DNA from: Nemertoderma westbladi
Lineage: Eukaryota; Xenacoelomorpha; Nemertodermatida; Nemertodermatidae
Assembly (NCBI GenBank): GCA_032718475.1
Contig: JAUCBJ010003420.1
Span: 1 to 53,922 of the forward strand
Direction: 5' to 3'
DNA length: 53,922 nt
Part shown: positions 11,285 through 21,720 of the stretch, one piece after another
Layout of the letters: every line of letters starts with the position of its first letter
Position numbering within the stretch: the stretch's first letter is position 1
The notes under the pieces: model-generated
The model's input: the letters and a program-made list of their open reading frames with translations, nothing else
Told to the model about the DNA's origin: nothing
The model's database searches: none
Made by a program: the position numbers and the translations under genes

Positions 11285-12611
11285 GTTCTTTTCGAGGAAT
11301 CTCATTGATCTCGATTGCTGCAAAGCTATACAATAGATTCTATTAAATCGCATCAGGGATCCCATTGAGAGACTGCTCCGTGGAAATCAGAATGGGTTCC
11401 GTAAAGGTCGTGGGACCATGGAGCCCATTTTGGCACTTAGAAGGATAATTGAAGAATTATCAAAAAAGAAAGACAGGCATCTGGCTGTTATCTTTGTTGA
11501 CTTCTTCAAGGCCTTTGATTCAGTCTCTCGCTCACGTATGTTCAGCATACTTTTATTATATGGGATTCCTGATGAAATTATTGCAGCAATCAGATCAGTA
11601 TACGATGGTTCGACAACATTTGTGTCTACTGTTGACGGTGACACAGAACCATTTGAAGTGTTATGGGGCGTCCTCCAAGGAGACACACTTGCACCATTCT
11701 TGTTCATTATTGTGGTTGACTATGTTCTACGCATGTCCTTAGATCATCATAATGATGATGGGGTGATGATAACTCCACCTACTGGCTCCAGAAGTCGAGG
11801 AAATCCTGCCAAGTACCTAACTGATCTAGACTTTGCTGATGACTTAGGAGTACTCTCAGAATCATTAGAGGGAGCCCAACGGCTCCTCAGCTCATTAGAA
11901 CATGCTGCTTCTAGTGTTGGTCTTTTTATTAACTCCAGAAAGACCAAACTTTTGACAGTTAACTTTGAAAGTCCTCAGCAAGTCTCTGATCGGATGAGCA
12001 TAAGCTCAAAGGATGGTATGCTTGAGCTTGTGGACGACTTCTGTTACCTGGGATCATGGATCCGGAAGTCAGGTGAGGACCTTCGAATACGTAAGGGAAA
12101 GGCATGGGCAGCCTTGAATAGGCTTTCCAGGATTTGGAAGTCACCGAGAATTAATCGGAAACTTAAGGTCCGATTATTTAGAGCAGCAGTAGTTCCAGTA
12201 CTCCTCTACGGGAGTCCATGCTGGGCTCTAACTGCTGAGGACACCAAATCTCTGGATGGCACATTCACAAGAATGCTACGCCGGGTTCATTGTGTCAAGT
12301 ACAATGCACACATCTCCAACCAGACACTATATAACATTGGAGGTGTCTCATTGGTTCCCCCAAGCTTGACACTAGAACAAAATCGCCTCCGCTTTGCAGG
12401 ACATTGCAGTCGCCGTGAGGACCAGCCAGTGCATAATCTTGTACTTTGGCAGCCTCATGGAGTGAATAAGCATGGTGGACAGCCCATGACTTTCTTGAGA
12501 CGCATCTTAAAGGACACTGGCCTTAAAGATGCGGATGATCTAGCAAATGTCATGGGTGATAGGGAGTTGTGGCGGTGCAATTTTGTTGACAAGCCGGCAC
12601 AGCATTCTTAA
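11285..12611 (+). pseudogene. LINE reverse transcriptase, frameshifted near start
   Basis: After R-G-I-S-L-I-S-I-A-A-K-L-Y-N-R one base is missing (about 11340). Then follow Q-N-G-F-R-K-G-R-G-T, V-D-F-F-K-A-F-D (palm), L-Q-G-D-T-L-A-P and F-A-D-D-L-G, the catalytic pair. Next come the K-T-K motif, a thumb with L-L-Y-G-S-P-C-W, and a C-terminus with R-L-R-F-A-G-H ending shortly before the (TAG)n tail. The frame from 11418 to 12611 is intact (397 codons). Similar 3' ends elsewhere in the window show that the family has been copied repeatedly. Confidence 0.85.
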
Positions 12612-12668
12612 AAATGCAGCTGCAATGCAGCATGCCGATACTAGTAGTAGTAGTAGTAGCTACCATAA

Positions 12669-13555
12669 AAAAAACATATCTACTTAATTTGTAGAACATT
12701 TTCTAAAATAGAAAGAAAACATGATAGAATCACTTTATAATGTATTTCCAAGTATAAAATTTGCATTAGAAAACTTACAAAACTTACTTACTACTAACTT
12801 ATTAAAATTTAAACTTACTAAAATAATTGCCTATTAGGTTTTGACAAATTTTTACTAGCTACCACAACAGTGTTCCAGAATATAATATTTTGAATATTTG
12901 ATGTTGCATCGATGTCGAGGAATAATTTAATCAGAAATATTTTCGTTTAAAAAAATTAATATTGAATTTTTGGAAAAATTAGCTAGCTACCATAATAGCT
13001 AAGTGTTCTACCGGTGCCCGAAAGTGACGAAAGAACCAAATTTTTTATTGTGAAATGTTGAGATGATGTCTATATGGAATTTACCCATTATATTTATACC
13101 CATTATTATATTTTCAGAATAATTAAGCACATCTAACTAGTGTGCATACAAGCCAGTCGAGTCTTTTGATAGGCATGTCCCTTACAGTATTTTCAGTTGA
13201 TGAGTCAGCAATGCATAACTAGACCCCAGATCTAACTCATTACTAAGTTTGGAGAGCGTAATAATAAAAATAATAGGTCAAATTCAAGCTTTGCTTGCCT
13301 TGGAACCAATATAACGCCAGTAACCAGGCGTGAGTGGGGTAAACTACTAGCTAACACCGGTAAATTTCAGTCTATATTATGTATACAATTATGGATGTAA
13401 TTAACAGATAAGAATATAAAATATTAAATTGTCTCTTAGCAACTATGAAATATTCCAAGTGAAGATCAAGTTAATTTAAATTGATTTTTCTTATTGTTTC
13501 TTATTGTTTTCTTATTGTTCAAGAAAATGGCTATAAAAAAAGTTGCCCAAGGTAT
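12669..13555. other. non-coding flank with local ~130-bp repeat
   Basis: AT-rich. CTAGCTACCAYAA occurs at about 12853 and 12984. GTTCTACCGGTGC near 12999 recalls the outer end of the inverted repeat at 18660. No gene seen. Confidence 0.45.
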
Positions 13556-13559
13556 GCTG

Positions 13560-13690
13560 CGGAGGACTTTCGATATTCTTAAAGAGCATAAATTTGCGCT
13601 TCTAATTTACCAAATTTGGCTTGGTAACATTTTTTCGGGTACACCTAAAATTGCTCCTAAATCGACCAGACTACTAGTAACAACCTTGAC
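13560..13690 (-). repeat. copy of the repeat at 6738, opposite strand
   Basis: Read on the minus strand it gives GTCTGGTCGATTTAGGAG, GTGTACCCGAAAAAATG, TTACCAAGC and GAAAGTCCTC ... GGGCAAC, the same block order as 6738-6900. It directly follows the 3' break of the CR1/jockey-like LINE. Confidence 0.5.
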
Positions 13691-13697
13691 AACTTCA

Positions 13698-15461
13698 CTA
13701 TTTAAATCCACCGCACTGTGGAAAATCTGTTCTAGAACGTGCCTTAAAATATAAACATTTCGTTTTCTTTAAATTAAATGTAAGACAATGATCGTTAGCG
13801 TATTTACTTCCAATATCAATTAATTTCTGTAACGCTAGATTACTTGTTGCCATAAGGGAAATGTCATCTGCGTAAGAAATATTATTAGCTCTACAATTAT
13901 TAATTTTGCACCCTAAACCACTATTATTTAGTAAAATAGTTGCATCATCCATATATACATTATAAAACACAAGAGATATTAAACTACCCTGACGAACTCC
14001 ATTGGTTACAAAAAATAAACCAGAAAATATCTTTCCCCATTTAACACATATTTCTTGACGACTATACCAGTAGACGAGTAGCCTAAGAACAGATTTCGGC
14101 ACGCCCTTGTCTAATAACTTAAAAAATAGTAATGAATGGATCACCCTATCAAAAGCCTTTGAGGCATCAATTAAGCATATGTATACGGATGTATTCTGAC
14201 TTAAATAACAGTTAACTATTTCCTTCAGTACAAAATTGCACAAATCAGTACTATGATTAGCTTTATAACCAAATTGATTATCAGCGACTATTAAATGTGA
14301 TTTATAACGCGTAAGAATCACTCGTTCTAGAACTTTAGACAAAATATTCGATAATGCAACTGGTCTATCATTACAGTTATCAGTTAATTTTTCATTCTTG
14401 TTTTTTAAAACAGGTACAATATAACTTACAATAAACTTTGATGGTAAGTAACTGTTAGACAATGAAGTTGTTAGCAAAAAAGAAATATGCACAGATAACT
14501 CGGCTGGTGCATAGAGTAAATGTTCTGCACTTACACCATCTGTCCCAATTGCTTTCCCTCCACTTAATTCCTTAATGGCCTCGAAAATTCCTGACGCGCT
14601 CACTGCACTATCCTTCGGATTTTCCTCACTGTCGGGGATCAAATTATGTACTAGATCTTCCATTTGTTTCTTACTTTTCTTGGGATCCTGATTAAGCAGC
14701 TGACTATACTCAGTGCGCCACATATCACATACAGCCTCTTCACCATTTGCTGTATCTACACTGTCAGGTAGGACTGTATGCTGGTTACTCATCTTGGAGA
14801 CCTCTATCCAAAAATCATTGGGATTTCTATGTAAGAGACTTTCTGCTAATTTGTCAGATTTAATTCTTTCTGCAGCCCTACGACATGAATGAAAAACTAG
14901 TTTGAAAGACGCACGTGTTCTACGCATTTCCACACTGATAGGACCATCTCTAGGACTACCGACTGCGCGCCACCATAAGAAGACCTCCCTGGCCTGATCG
15001 TATTTATCTTTAACCAACTCAGACCAACCTGGCACCGAGTGGTCATGTTTATTATCCTTTTCTCCACAAGGACGAGCCGGAGTTGATTCCTTAGACGCTC
15101 TTAAAATAGCATCAACAATATTCTCATAATAGTCATCTATTACCTGAGTACGATTATCATCACTAATGTCAATGGATGTGTTGGAAAGAACGCTGTACAG
15201 AATATCTATACTTTTCAGTTCCTTAATTAAAATACTTTTATATGAGTTTAAATGACAAGACGTTGCGCGAGACCAGTCTCTACTGGGGGATTTTGAGAAA
15301 CAAAAACTACCTGATCCTGAACTTTCCAGAGTTGTACCTGGTGGAATTCCCGCGTCGCAAAAGCGTAACTCAGAATTCAAAGATAGTATCATAGATATCG
15401 GTATGTGATCGGAAGTTACTAATTCCGGGAATGTTGATACGTGAAACACTTTAGAGTCCAT
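13698..15461 (-). pseudogene. CR1/jockey-like LINE reverse transcriptase
   Basis: A 587-codon open frame. It begins with the end of the endonuclease (T-S-D-H-I-P-I), has a linker, then the RT: G-T-D-G-V, R-P-V-A-L-S-N-I-L-S-K-V-L-E-R, F-G-Y-K-A, D-A-S-K-A-F-D-R-V, N-G-V-R-Q-G-S and the catalytic S-Y-A-D-D. The RT core is open, but the thumb is missing because the copy ends at about 13690. The usual continuation is seen in the separate fragment at 6282-6758. It would copy element RNA at a nicked target if complete. Confidence 0.85.
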
Positions 15462-15469
15462 AGAACCGC

Positions 15470-16123
15470 TACATACGATGTGGTCTAGCCAATATGTAGT
15501 ATGATGGGCTGAACTGACAGATGTATGGGTAACTGTTGGTAGACGTTCAAAATCTCTCCATGTGAGCCCGGCATCTTCTACAAAATATTTTATAAAATTA
15601 CCGTCTTGAAGTTCCGTCTTGAGGGGTCACCATTGAAATCTCCTACAATAGCAATTAAAGGACTGTTCATCTCATCTATGAGGGAAGTGAGGGTACCCAA
15701 GTAATCCAGTTAATCGTCTACATTTTCTGGACATTCGTATGGAAGATACACGTTAAACAAGTAAATATTAGGTTCAGTTTCAGGGGTATTAATTACTGCA
15801 ATTCTAATCCTATCATCACCAATATCCTTTAAAATTTCAATAATTTTTCCCAATACTTTACGCCACAAAAATGCTAGTCCGCCATATGGCCTTCCAATTA
15901 GTAATTGTTCCTGTAAGTCAACCGGACTAAATCCCTCTGCATAAAAATTATCTGAAATTGTTTGTAAAAAACCAAGTTCCTGTTTGGGGAGCATAATCTC
16001 CTGTAAACAAACAATATCGGCAAAGCTACATAAACCTTTTATAGTTGCCAAAGAGGCACCTCTGACAGAGTTGCAGTTATATGATACTATGTTAAGGCTT
16101 CTAGATCCTTGAAAATTCGCCAT
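15470..16123 (-). pseudogene. CR1/jockey-like LINE endonuclease, broken
   Basis: The frame from 16123 to 15710 (137 codons) carries S-Y-N-C-N-S, V-C-L-Q-E and a Y-G-G-L-A-F strand, the N-terminal half of an EEP nuclease. A stop at about 15708 interrupts it. The reading then continues through the G-D-F-N motif near 15640, shifts frame, and reaches the W-L-D-H-I-V motif near 15490. So one stop and at least one frameshift separate the two halves of the nuclease. Confidence 0.8.
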
Positions 16124-16259
16124 TTATGAAAAATATAATAAAGAACAGATAAAAAAATATATCAAACATAATAAAAATGAACAATATCAAAAATAAACAA
16201 AAATATCAAATATCTAATATCTAATATACATACAATATTGCAATGTTCTAGAGTTAATA
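16124..16259. other. LINE 5' flank
   Basis: A-rich sequence with ATATCAAAAATA-type short repeats. Nothing else seen. Confidence 0.35.
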
Positions 16260-16382
16260 TACGGAAATAATAACCTGAAGCGAATAAGACTGACTAATCA
16301 CTGATGCCGTTCCAGAAGCAAATTAACCTGTATAATTACCGAGGCCGCAGGCCGAGGTTATTATATTAGATTAATTTGCTGA
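16260..16382. repeat. hairpin-forming short repeat, copy 1
   Basis: About 120 bp, nearly identical to 17740-17862. The core has inverted ends (CAAATTAACC ... ATTAATTTG here) around an inner GC-rich direct repeat (CCGAGGCCGCAGGCCGAGG). It resembles a small MITE; coding potential is absent. Confidence 0.65.
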
Positions 16383-16524
16383 TTAATTAGCTAATTAGAT
16401 TAATTTAATGTAGCTGTAATGTATGACGAAGTAAAAATATCTTCGGCTGCCATCTCAATACAATCAGCATTAATCAGAATTTAGTTGAACTATAACTACT
16501 GTATAATTTACATTTTTTAATTAT

Positions 16525-16860
16525 CTATTTTTTCACAATTTTGGGAAATATATATTCCTTCCAGAAGCTACGACTACTTTTCAGTATACTTTGCATGTAT
16601 ATGGAATCATATGATACTTCAACTATTTCCACTTCGCTGTTTATTTCAAAAGATGGATCTGCAATGCTAAACAAGGCCCATTGTTTATTGCAAAGATGCA
16701 TTTGAAGTTGGATTTGTACCATGAATTTAGCGCTTACGATATTCGATTGCGAAAGATGAGATTTTTGAATGGCATGTTTTGATGTTGGACATTTTACTTC
16801 TACCACATGCGTTCGTGTAATGACATCTGAAATGGCATCAAAAAATAAGATTTGTGGAAT
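16525..16860 (-). pseudogene. YqaJ-type viral-recombinase nuclease fragment
   Basis: The minus-strand frame shows D-A-I-S-D-V, then V-V-E-V-K-C-P, where E-x-K matches the catalytic pair of YqaJ/lambda-exonuclease-like nucleases. It continues with K-F-M-V-Q-I-Q-L-Q-M and W-A-L-F-S, the usual following helix and strand, and ends in F-P-K-I-V-K-K. It covers only the C-terminal half (about 110 codons) and the canonical S-P-D-G upstream is not preserved. Such domains are common in animal DNA transposons and viral relics. The start is undefined. Confidence 0.55.
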
Positions 16861-16869
16861 TTTATAAAA

Positions 16870-17735
16870 ACACTTTTAGCTACAATATTAAAACAGTACA
16901 TAACATTGAAAACAATAGCTACCACAAACATTTGTTTTTATTTTCTTTAACATTTTTTTTCACATGTCAAGAACATAAACCTATAGCCCAAAACATTATG
17001 TTTTGGTATTTTTTGGTATTTTGGTATTTTTGGATGTCAAACCAAAAACAGCTATTATGAAAGGCAGAATAATGGTGACACGTGCAACACTAGTACCAGT
17101 AACTACCAGTAACTGTACAAAAATATAAATAATTTCCATCTAGTGCTAATCTACCCATCCCGCATTGTTCGCTGTAAAAACAATAAAAAAATAGATTAAT
17201 GAAACGCCTGAAGTATTTAGCTTAGCTATATTTATTTTTAGCTACAGCTCTACGATACAGGCATGGACGAAATAAATATTATTCTAGAATAATTATCTTG
17301 ATATGAATAAATTGCCTCCATGCCGCTATCCTATAATCGATTCTTAACACAACACAAATACACATCCAAATAAATACATAGCTACATTTATTATTTGTTT
17401 TATTTTAGATACTGCAATATTATACTTTATATTAGCCAATCAACAGCGCTTGACAACTGTTGCTGTGTTATGGCTGACGTCACTCGTGCAGTTTTCTGAA
17501 ACGGCCTAATTTTTCGATGTTGCTAATTTTGCGTTTTAAAATTGCTATAACTCGGCAAATATGAATTTTTTTGAAGTAAAATTGGTCTCTGGGGTTTTTT
17601 CACATGCTCTTTCACATGAAACCAACGAAAACTCGAAAAAAAATTTCCGAGTCGTTTACCCCATTATAGAACATTTTTTTAAAATTATACGATTTTAATT
17701 TTAGCTAGTTTCTGTAGCAATATGCGAAAATTAAC
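16870..17735. other. non-coding, AT-rich
   Basis: No gene seen. A stretch near 16990 repeats TTTTGGTATT. Confidence 0.4.
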
Positions 17736-17739
17736 AATA

Positions 17740-17862
17740 AACGGAAATAATAACCTGAAGCGAATAAGACTGAATAATCACTGATGCCGTTCCAGAAACA
17801 AATTAACCTGTATAATTACCGAGGCCGCAGGCCGAGGTTATTATATTAGGTTAATTTGCTGA
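17740..17862. repeat. hairpin-forming short repeat, copy 2
   Basis: Second copy of the 16260 repeat, here with perfect 10-bp inverted ends (CAAATTAACC and GGTTAATTTG). A further CAGCAAATTAACC at about 17936 suggests another partial copy. An ATT-rich microsatellite (17880-17920) separates them. Confidence 0.65.
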
Positions 17863-17949
17863 AGGATAAGGCATTAGGTTTATTATTATTATTTATTATT
17901 ATTTATTTATTATTATTATATTAGGATTATTTTCAGCAAATTAACCTAA

Positions 17950-18600
17950 TGGACCTAATTAACCTGGAATGTGTGCTACCCCATACCAGGATCCCATAAT
18001 TAACGTAGGAATGGATAAGTGAAAAGTAGAGGGTTCTGAGTATATGTAGAGGAAATATGTGCCTAAGTTTATAGAAAATACCGCTGGATTTATAATTTTT
18101 TTTTTGGGGGCGGGGGGCGGGCCGTACCTGAAATCGCGAAGGGCCTGAGCGCGTGGGCGCGAGGATTGATCCAAGGTAAGAACCCGGGCCTTAAATGTGC
18201 AGGCAATTACCACGGACAATACCTTGGGTACTAGTGAACGGAAAGTGAAGTACCGGCGCAGCGGTTCATGTTATTCTATAACATTCTATTATTCCCATAT
18301 TAGAGATATGACCAAACCACAGTTAATACTAATAAATTCACCCATTTCTTATTACAAATATTAAGATTTTATGTGAATAATACGTACGTACTGTATAGAT
18401 TAAATTTCCTTCTAAATACACCAATATCATTCTTATAACAAAACGTAAAAAATTTAGGGCTGTTTCTTACTTACCTACTAAATAATGGGCAATTACAGAT
18501 CTGATAGGCCGTTCGCAGATCCTAGACCTAGATTGATGTTTGTCTCTGTATAACAATTCGTATCGAGAGTCCACAGCAGATTTTAGGTGTCATTCAAAAA
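17950..18600. other. non-coding
   Basis: Contains a GC-rich island with a (T)9 G(5) C GGGGGGCGGGCC run near 18090-18125. No gene recognised. Confidence 0.4.
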
Positions 18601-18607
18601 TTTGTAT

Positions 18608-19251
18608 GCCTTTTGAGACACCCATGGGCACTAGGGCGGTGCGTTTTTTACTTTTTTTCGATTTCATTGTTCTACCGGTGCACAAAAGTTGCCAAATGGT
18701 AAAAAAATAAGGCAAAAAAAATTTCTTTAAATTTCGTCTATATCTTCACGGATCCCAAGAGGGTTGAAATTTTGTGCCATCGCGATGCACCATAATGAAA
18801 TTTATAACAATATAACACATTGATGAAAGATCAATGACTCAAAAAAGAACTTCCTGCATGCATCAAATGTCATCAAATGGGTCCAAACTTAGTTAGATAC
18901 CAAAATTTTAATTTTTGGATCAAGGGAAGTAGTGCCACAGGCAAATGACCAGAACCTACTCTTTGGCGCAAGTGATGATTATTCTCAATTTTGGTGATGA
19001 ACAACTTTTAGTTCTCCTACGGCATTAATATTATGCTCCTTAGAACCGCAATGACCGATTTAGTAGGGGTAGACACCATCAAAACAAGCATAGAGCGAAT
19101 AGATCTTGAGATATTGCAGAAAATGTAAAGTATGGCACAAGTAAACATTACCGCCTTGATGATTTATAGACAATTAATGATTATATAATTATAATGATTA
19201 ATACACAAAAATGTTACTTCTAATTATCTTAAGGCATCAAAAATATACACA
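18608..19251 (+). repeat. left arm of a large inverted repeat
   Basis: Starts near GGGCACTAGGGCGGTGCG and runs through TTGTTCTACCGGTGCACAAA, GGATCCCAAGAGGGTTGAAA, ATGAAAGATCAATGACTC and ATTACCGCCTTGATG. The reverse complement of 26690-27210 has the same blocks in the same order. It is non-coding. The two arms look like a foldback-type element or long-TIR transposon whose middle was later entered by the LTR element at 19257. Confidence 0.75.
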
Positions 19252-19256
19252 TCACT
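19252..19256. repeat. 5-bp target site duplication TCACT (left)
   Basis: TCACT directly precedes the 5' LTR start TGTTAGCG and recurs at 26490-26494 directly after the 3' LTR end. A 5-bp duplication is usual for BEL/Pao and Ty3-type integrases. Confidence 0.8.
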
Positions 19257-19715
19257 TGTTAGCGAATCAATTCCGCTAACCACCCCACAAAGTTGGGCCA
19301 GCGAGACACTTAAGCAATATTGGGAAGCACGAGGTTGATTGCCAATCAACCTCGTATCACCCCAATAAAATGGGGACAAGAAACCCCAGAGGACATACGC
19401 ACAATAGGGGTCAGGGGTTACACCTCTGAGAGAGAGGGAATAACAGCAGCAAGGGGAAACACTCCCAGGGAGGAGAAAGGGCGACAATTAGGTTATCAGC
19501 CAATGGGGGCAAGCATCAACTGAGTAACGCAATATGGCCAACCGGTGCAATATATATTACCATTTGTTGTGTCAATTCATTCACTTTAGTAAGTCAGTTA
19601 GTTAGGACAGTACCAGAACTCTTATCACCGTCTCCGTCTACTGCCACCACCACTTTAATAACCATTTTACTGGTACAATTTATACCATCAATCAATTGTG
19701 TTATATCTTATATCT
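19257..19715 (+). repeat. 5' LTR, truncated at its 3' end
   Basis: Matches the first ~460 bp of the 3' LTR with a low number of differences (for example GAGACACT versus AAGACCCT near the start). The match ends near TTGTGTTATATCTTATATC. The terminal ~130 bp present in the 3' LTR, including its BamHI-like hairpin, and any primer-binding site are missing. Confidence 0.85.
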
Positions 19716-20432
19716 TATGAGTCGGGAGAAGGGAAAGACGAGTTAACACACGACGGCGGTCGACGTGCCGATGTCGCCGGCCAGCCACAGGCTGAGGGCA
19801 ACGGACGGCCCACCGGAACGGCGATGGTAGGGCCGCTGGTACGACGCCAGACCCGGAGAGATAGAGGAGACGTCGGCAACGAGGACGTCGGGGTCAGCGA
19901 CCGGCTCCGACGAGCCTACAACCCAACCCGGAAGCAACTAAGAGAAGCCAAAGGAGGGGCCAGGATAGACCAGGTGAAGTTGGAGAGGCGGCTAGGTGAG
20001 TCGAACAGGCATTTTGACTATTTAATGCGCTTTGGGCAGGGAGAACTAGCCGACGAGAGAGTGAGAGGGGTTGCCAGCAAACTGTTTGAGCTATGGGAAT
20101 GTAGGGGTAAGGAGCCTAGTGTAGTGTACATAGGGCCATACTTAGTTGATGCCTGGGGAGTTAAGTTAGTGGGTTGGGAGGAACCGCACGAGGGCGAATC
20201 CGAGGTTAGTTCTGAGGATTCGGTCTTGTCGGTCGGAGAAAACCCTGGAAAGCGGGGGAAAGTTAGTAGGATGGAGGGGCGACAGGAGTCCGTTGCAACC
20301 GATAAGTCTGCTACATCCTCCGCAAAAGAAAGAAGGGTGCGGGAGATAAATCTGGCGTATAAGTCAACAATTGCGGCACTAAAAGGGAACCGCATTGTTG
20401 CAGAGAGAAAGAGAGTTGGCAAGGGAGTGTAG
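19715..20432 (+). pseudogene. gag-like frame, N-terminal part
   Basis: An open frame of about 240 codons follows the LTR directly. It is rich in Arg, Glu and Gly and contains R-R-A-Y-N-P-T-R-K-Q-L-R-E-A-K and F-D-Y-L-M-R-F, predicted to be helical. The frame is open into the truncated LTR and the natural start has been lost; the first clear in-frame ATG is near 19822. By position it is the N-terminal Gag segment. I do not recognise a catalytic domain. Confidence 0.5.
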
Positions 20433-20760
20433 AGAGAGAGTCGAGAAGCGTAGAGAGCGGGAGATGAGAGTAGAAAGCGAGACGGCGATGCGGCTTGAGA
20501 TGGTTGCGAGAGAGGCAGAGTTGGCCGAGCGAAGTTTACGAGAGGACAGAGAGAGAGAGATAGAGGGTAAGCGCGTGCGGGATGATTTGCATGCCCGGCT
20601 AGGGAGGCTTGCGCAATATCAAGCCAAACTGAAGCGCCGACTAGAACTGGCGCGGTTGGGACTATCAGAGAGTGAGACCCCACTTACGAGCACCGGGCGA
20701 CAGAATCAGAACTGGTGTAGCCTTACGGGCGGGGGGGGGGGGGGGGGGGGGGAGGGGTAG
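20395..20760 (+). pseudogene. gag-like coiled coil, +1 frame, ends in G22 tract
   Basis: Overlaps the previous frame by 38 bp in the +1 frame. It is almost entirely charged heptad-like sequence (E-R-E-L-A-R-E-C-R-E-R and similar), so a coiled coil. It ends in polyglycine encoded by 22 consecutive G (20731-20752), after which a stop follows. The frame change relative to the first part may be a mutation; BEL-type Gag proteins often have such a coiled coil. Confidence 0.45.
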
Positions 20761-20769
20761 TAGTAGTAC

Positions 20770-21050
20770 GTTAGGAAATGTTGGTATTAATAGTACCGTA
20801 GTAGATAACCCTAATCCCTTTATTACAGGAAATATTTTACCTGGTAATTTAAATTTAAAATCAAATAATAATATTAATTCAAATATTCAGAATAATTCAA
20901 ATAATTCGAATAATAATTTAAATTTAGAAAATAATAATAATTCTAATTTAAATAATTTAAATAATAATCCCGTTTCAAATTCTAATAATTCTAATAATTT
21001 AATTGATTTAGGGGATTTAATTGATTGAACAGATAATATTGGGAATGGTG
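20770..21050 (+). other. asparagine-rich AT tract of the LTR element
   Basis: In the frame from 20672 to 21028 this reads runs of Asn with Ser and Leu (N-S-N-N-S-N-N-L), driven by AATAAT repeats. Composition changes sharply from the GC-rich flanks. It may be a low-complexity linker in the gag-like product. Confidence 0.5.
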
Positions 21051-21084
21051 CTATTAATATGAACGTGGCGGACGTGCATGGCCC

Positions 21085-21300
21085 GGCAATTGAGAGCCTG
21101 GTAGGCCGTGTAGTTAGTAGGCAGGAAGTGGCGGGGTTGAGCCAACCTGAATGGGGCCTGGTAGGCCACGTAGTTAGTAGGCATGAAGTGGCGGGGTTGA
21201 GCCAACCCGAAGGGGGCCTGGTAGGCCACGTAGTTAGTAGGCAGGAAGTGGCGGGGTTGAGTCAACCCAAAGGGGGCCTGGTAGGCCACGTAGTAGTGGA
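21085..21300 (+). repeat. 60-bp tandem repeat in LTR element, 4 copies
   Basis: CCTGGTAGGCCACGTAGTTA plus GTAGGCAGGAAGTGGCGGGG recurs every 60 bp at about 21098, 21158, 21218 and 21278. Being a multiple of three it keeps the frame (L-V-G-H-V-V-S-R-Q-E-V-A-G-L-S-Q-P). Confidence 0.85.
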
Positions 21301-21369
21301 GAGAGAGGCGGGGGTGAATAGAGCCAGCCTCAGTAGAAACAGTGCGTCGACTAGAGAGGGGTGTAGAAG

Positions 21370-21720
21370 TGGAGTGAGAGATAGTAAAGTTAGATGTGGC
21401 GAGTGGGGGGGGGGGGGCTACGGGCGCCCCACCATGGAAGATTAGTGGCGAGAGAAGGGGGCAGAGAATGCCCCACAAGAGGGGTGTAGAAGTGTAGTGA
21501 GAGATAGTGAAGTTAGAAGTGACGAGGGGGGGGGGGGGCTACGGGCGCCCCCCACCACGGAAGATTAGTGGCGAGAGAAGGGGGGTAGAGAATGTCCGAC
21601 AAGAGGGACGCAGAAGTGTAGTAAGAGTTAGTGAAGTTAGAAGTGGCGGGTGGGGGGGGGGGGGCTACGGGCGCCCCACCACGAGAGATTAGTGACGAGA
21701 GAGGAGGGGCAGAGAATGTC
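21370..21720 (+). repeat. ~120-bp tandem repeat with G13 tracts, 3 copies
   Basis: Three copies, each with GAGAGATAGTGAAGTTAGA-like sequence, a run of 13 G (about 21405, 21526 and 21652), then GCTACGGGCGCCCC and AGATTAGTGGCGAGAGA. The G tracts sit where the open frames change. Confidence 0.85.

Larger units (their letters stand above)
9235..12656 (+). mobile_element. RTE-like non-LTR retrotransposon, near full length
   Basis: About 3.4 kb with an apurinic-like endonuclease, an RT with F-A-D-D, a very short 3' UTR and a (TAG)n tail, all typical of the RTE group. A 12-bp candidate TSD, TAGCTACCATAA, brackets it (9223-9234 and 12657-12668), with the caveat that the target DNA itself repeats this word. 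The coding part is broken by at least three lesions (near 10490, 11270 and 11340), so it cannot make its own protein now. Seven shorter copies of the same family lie elsewhere in the window. Confidence 0.85.

Noticed and set aside
19224-19523. Short ORFs in the LTRs (also at 25870-26169)
   Set aside because: Both strands are open in both LTR copies and conserve no protein-like pattern.
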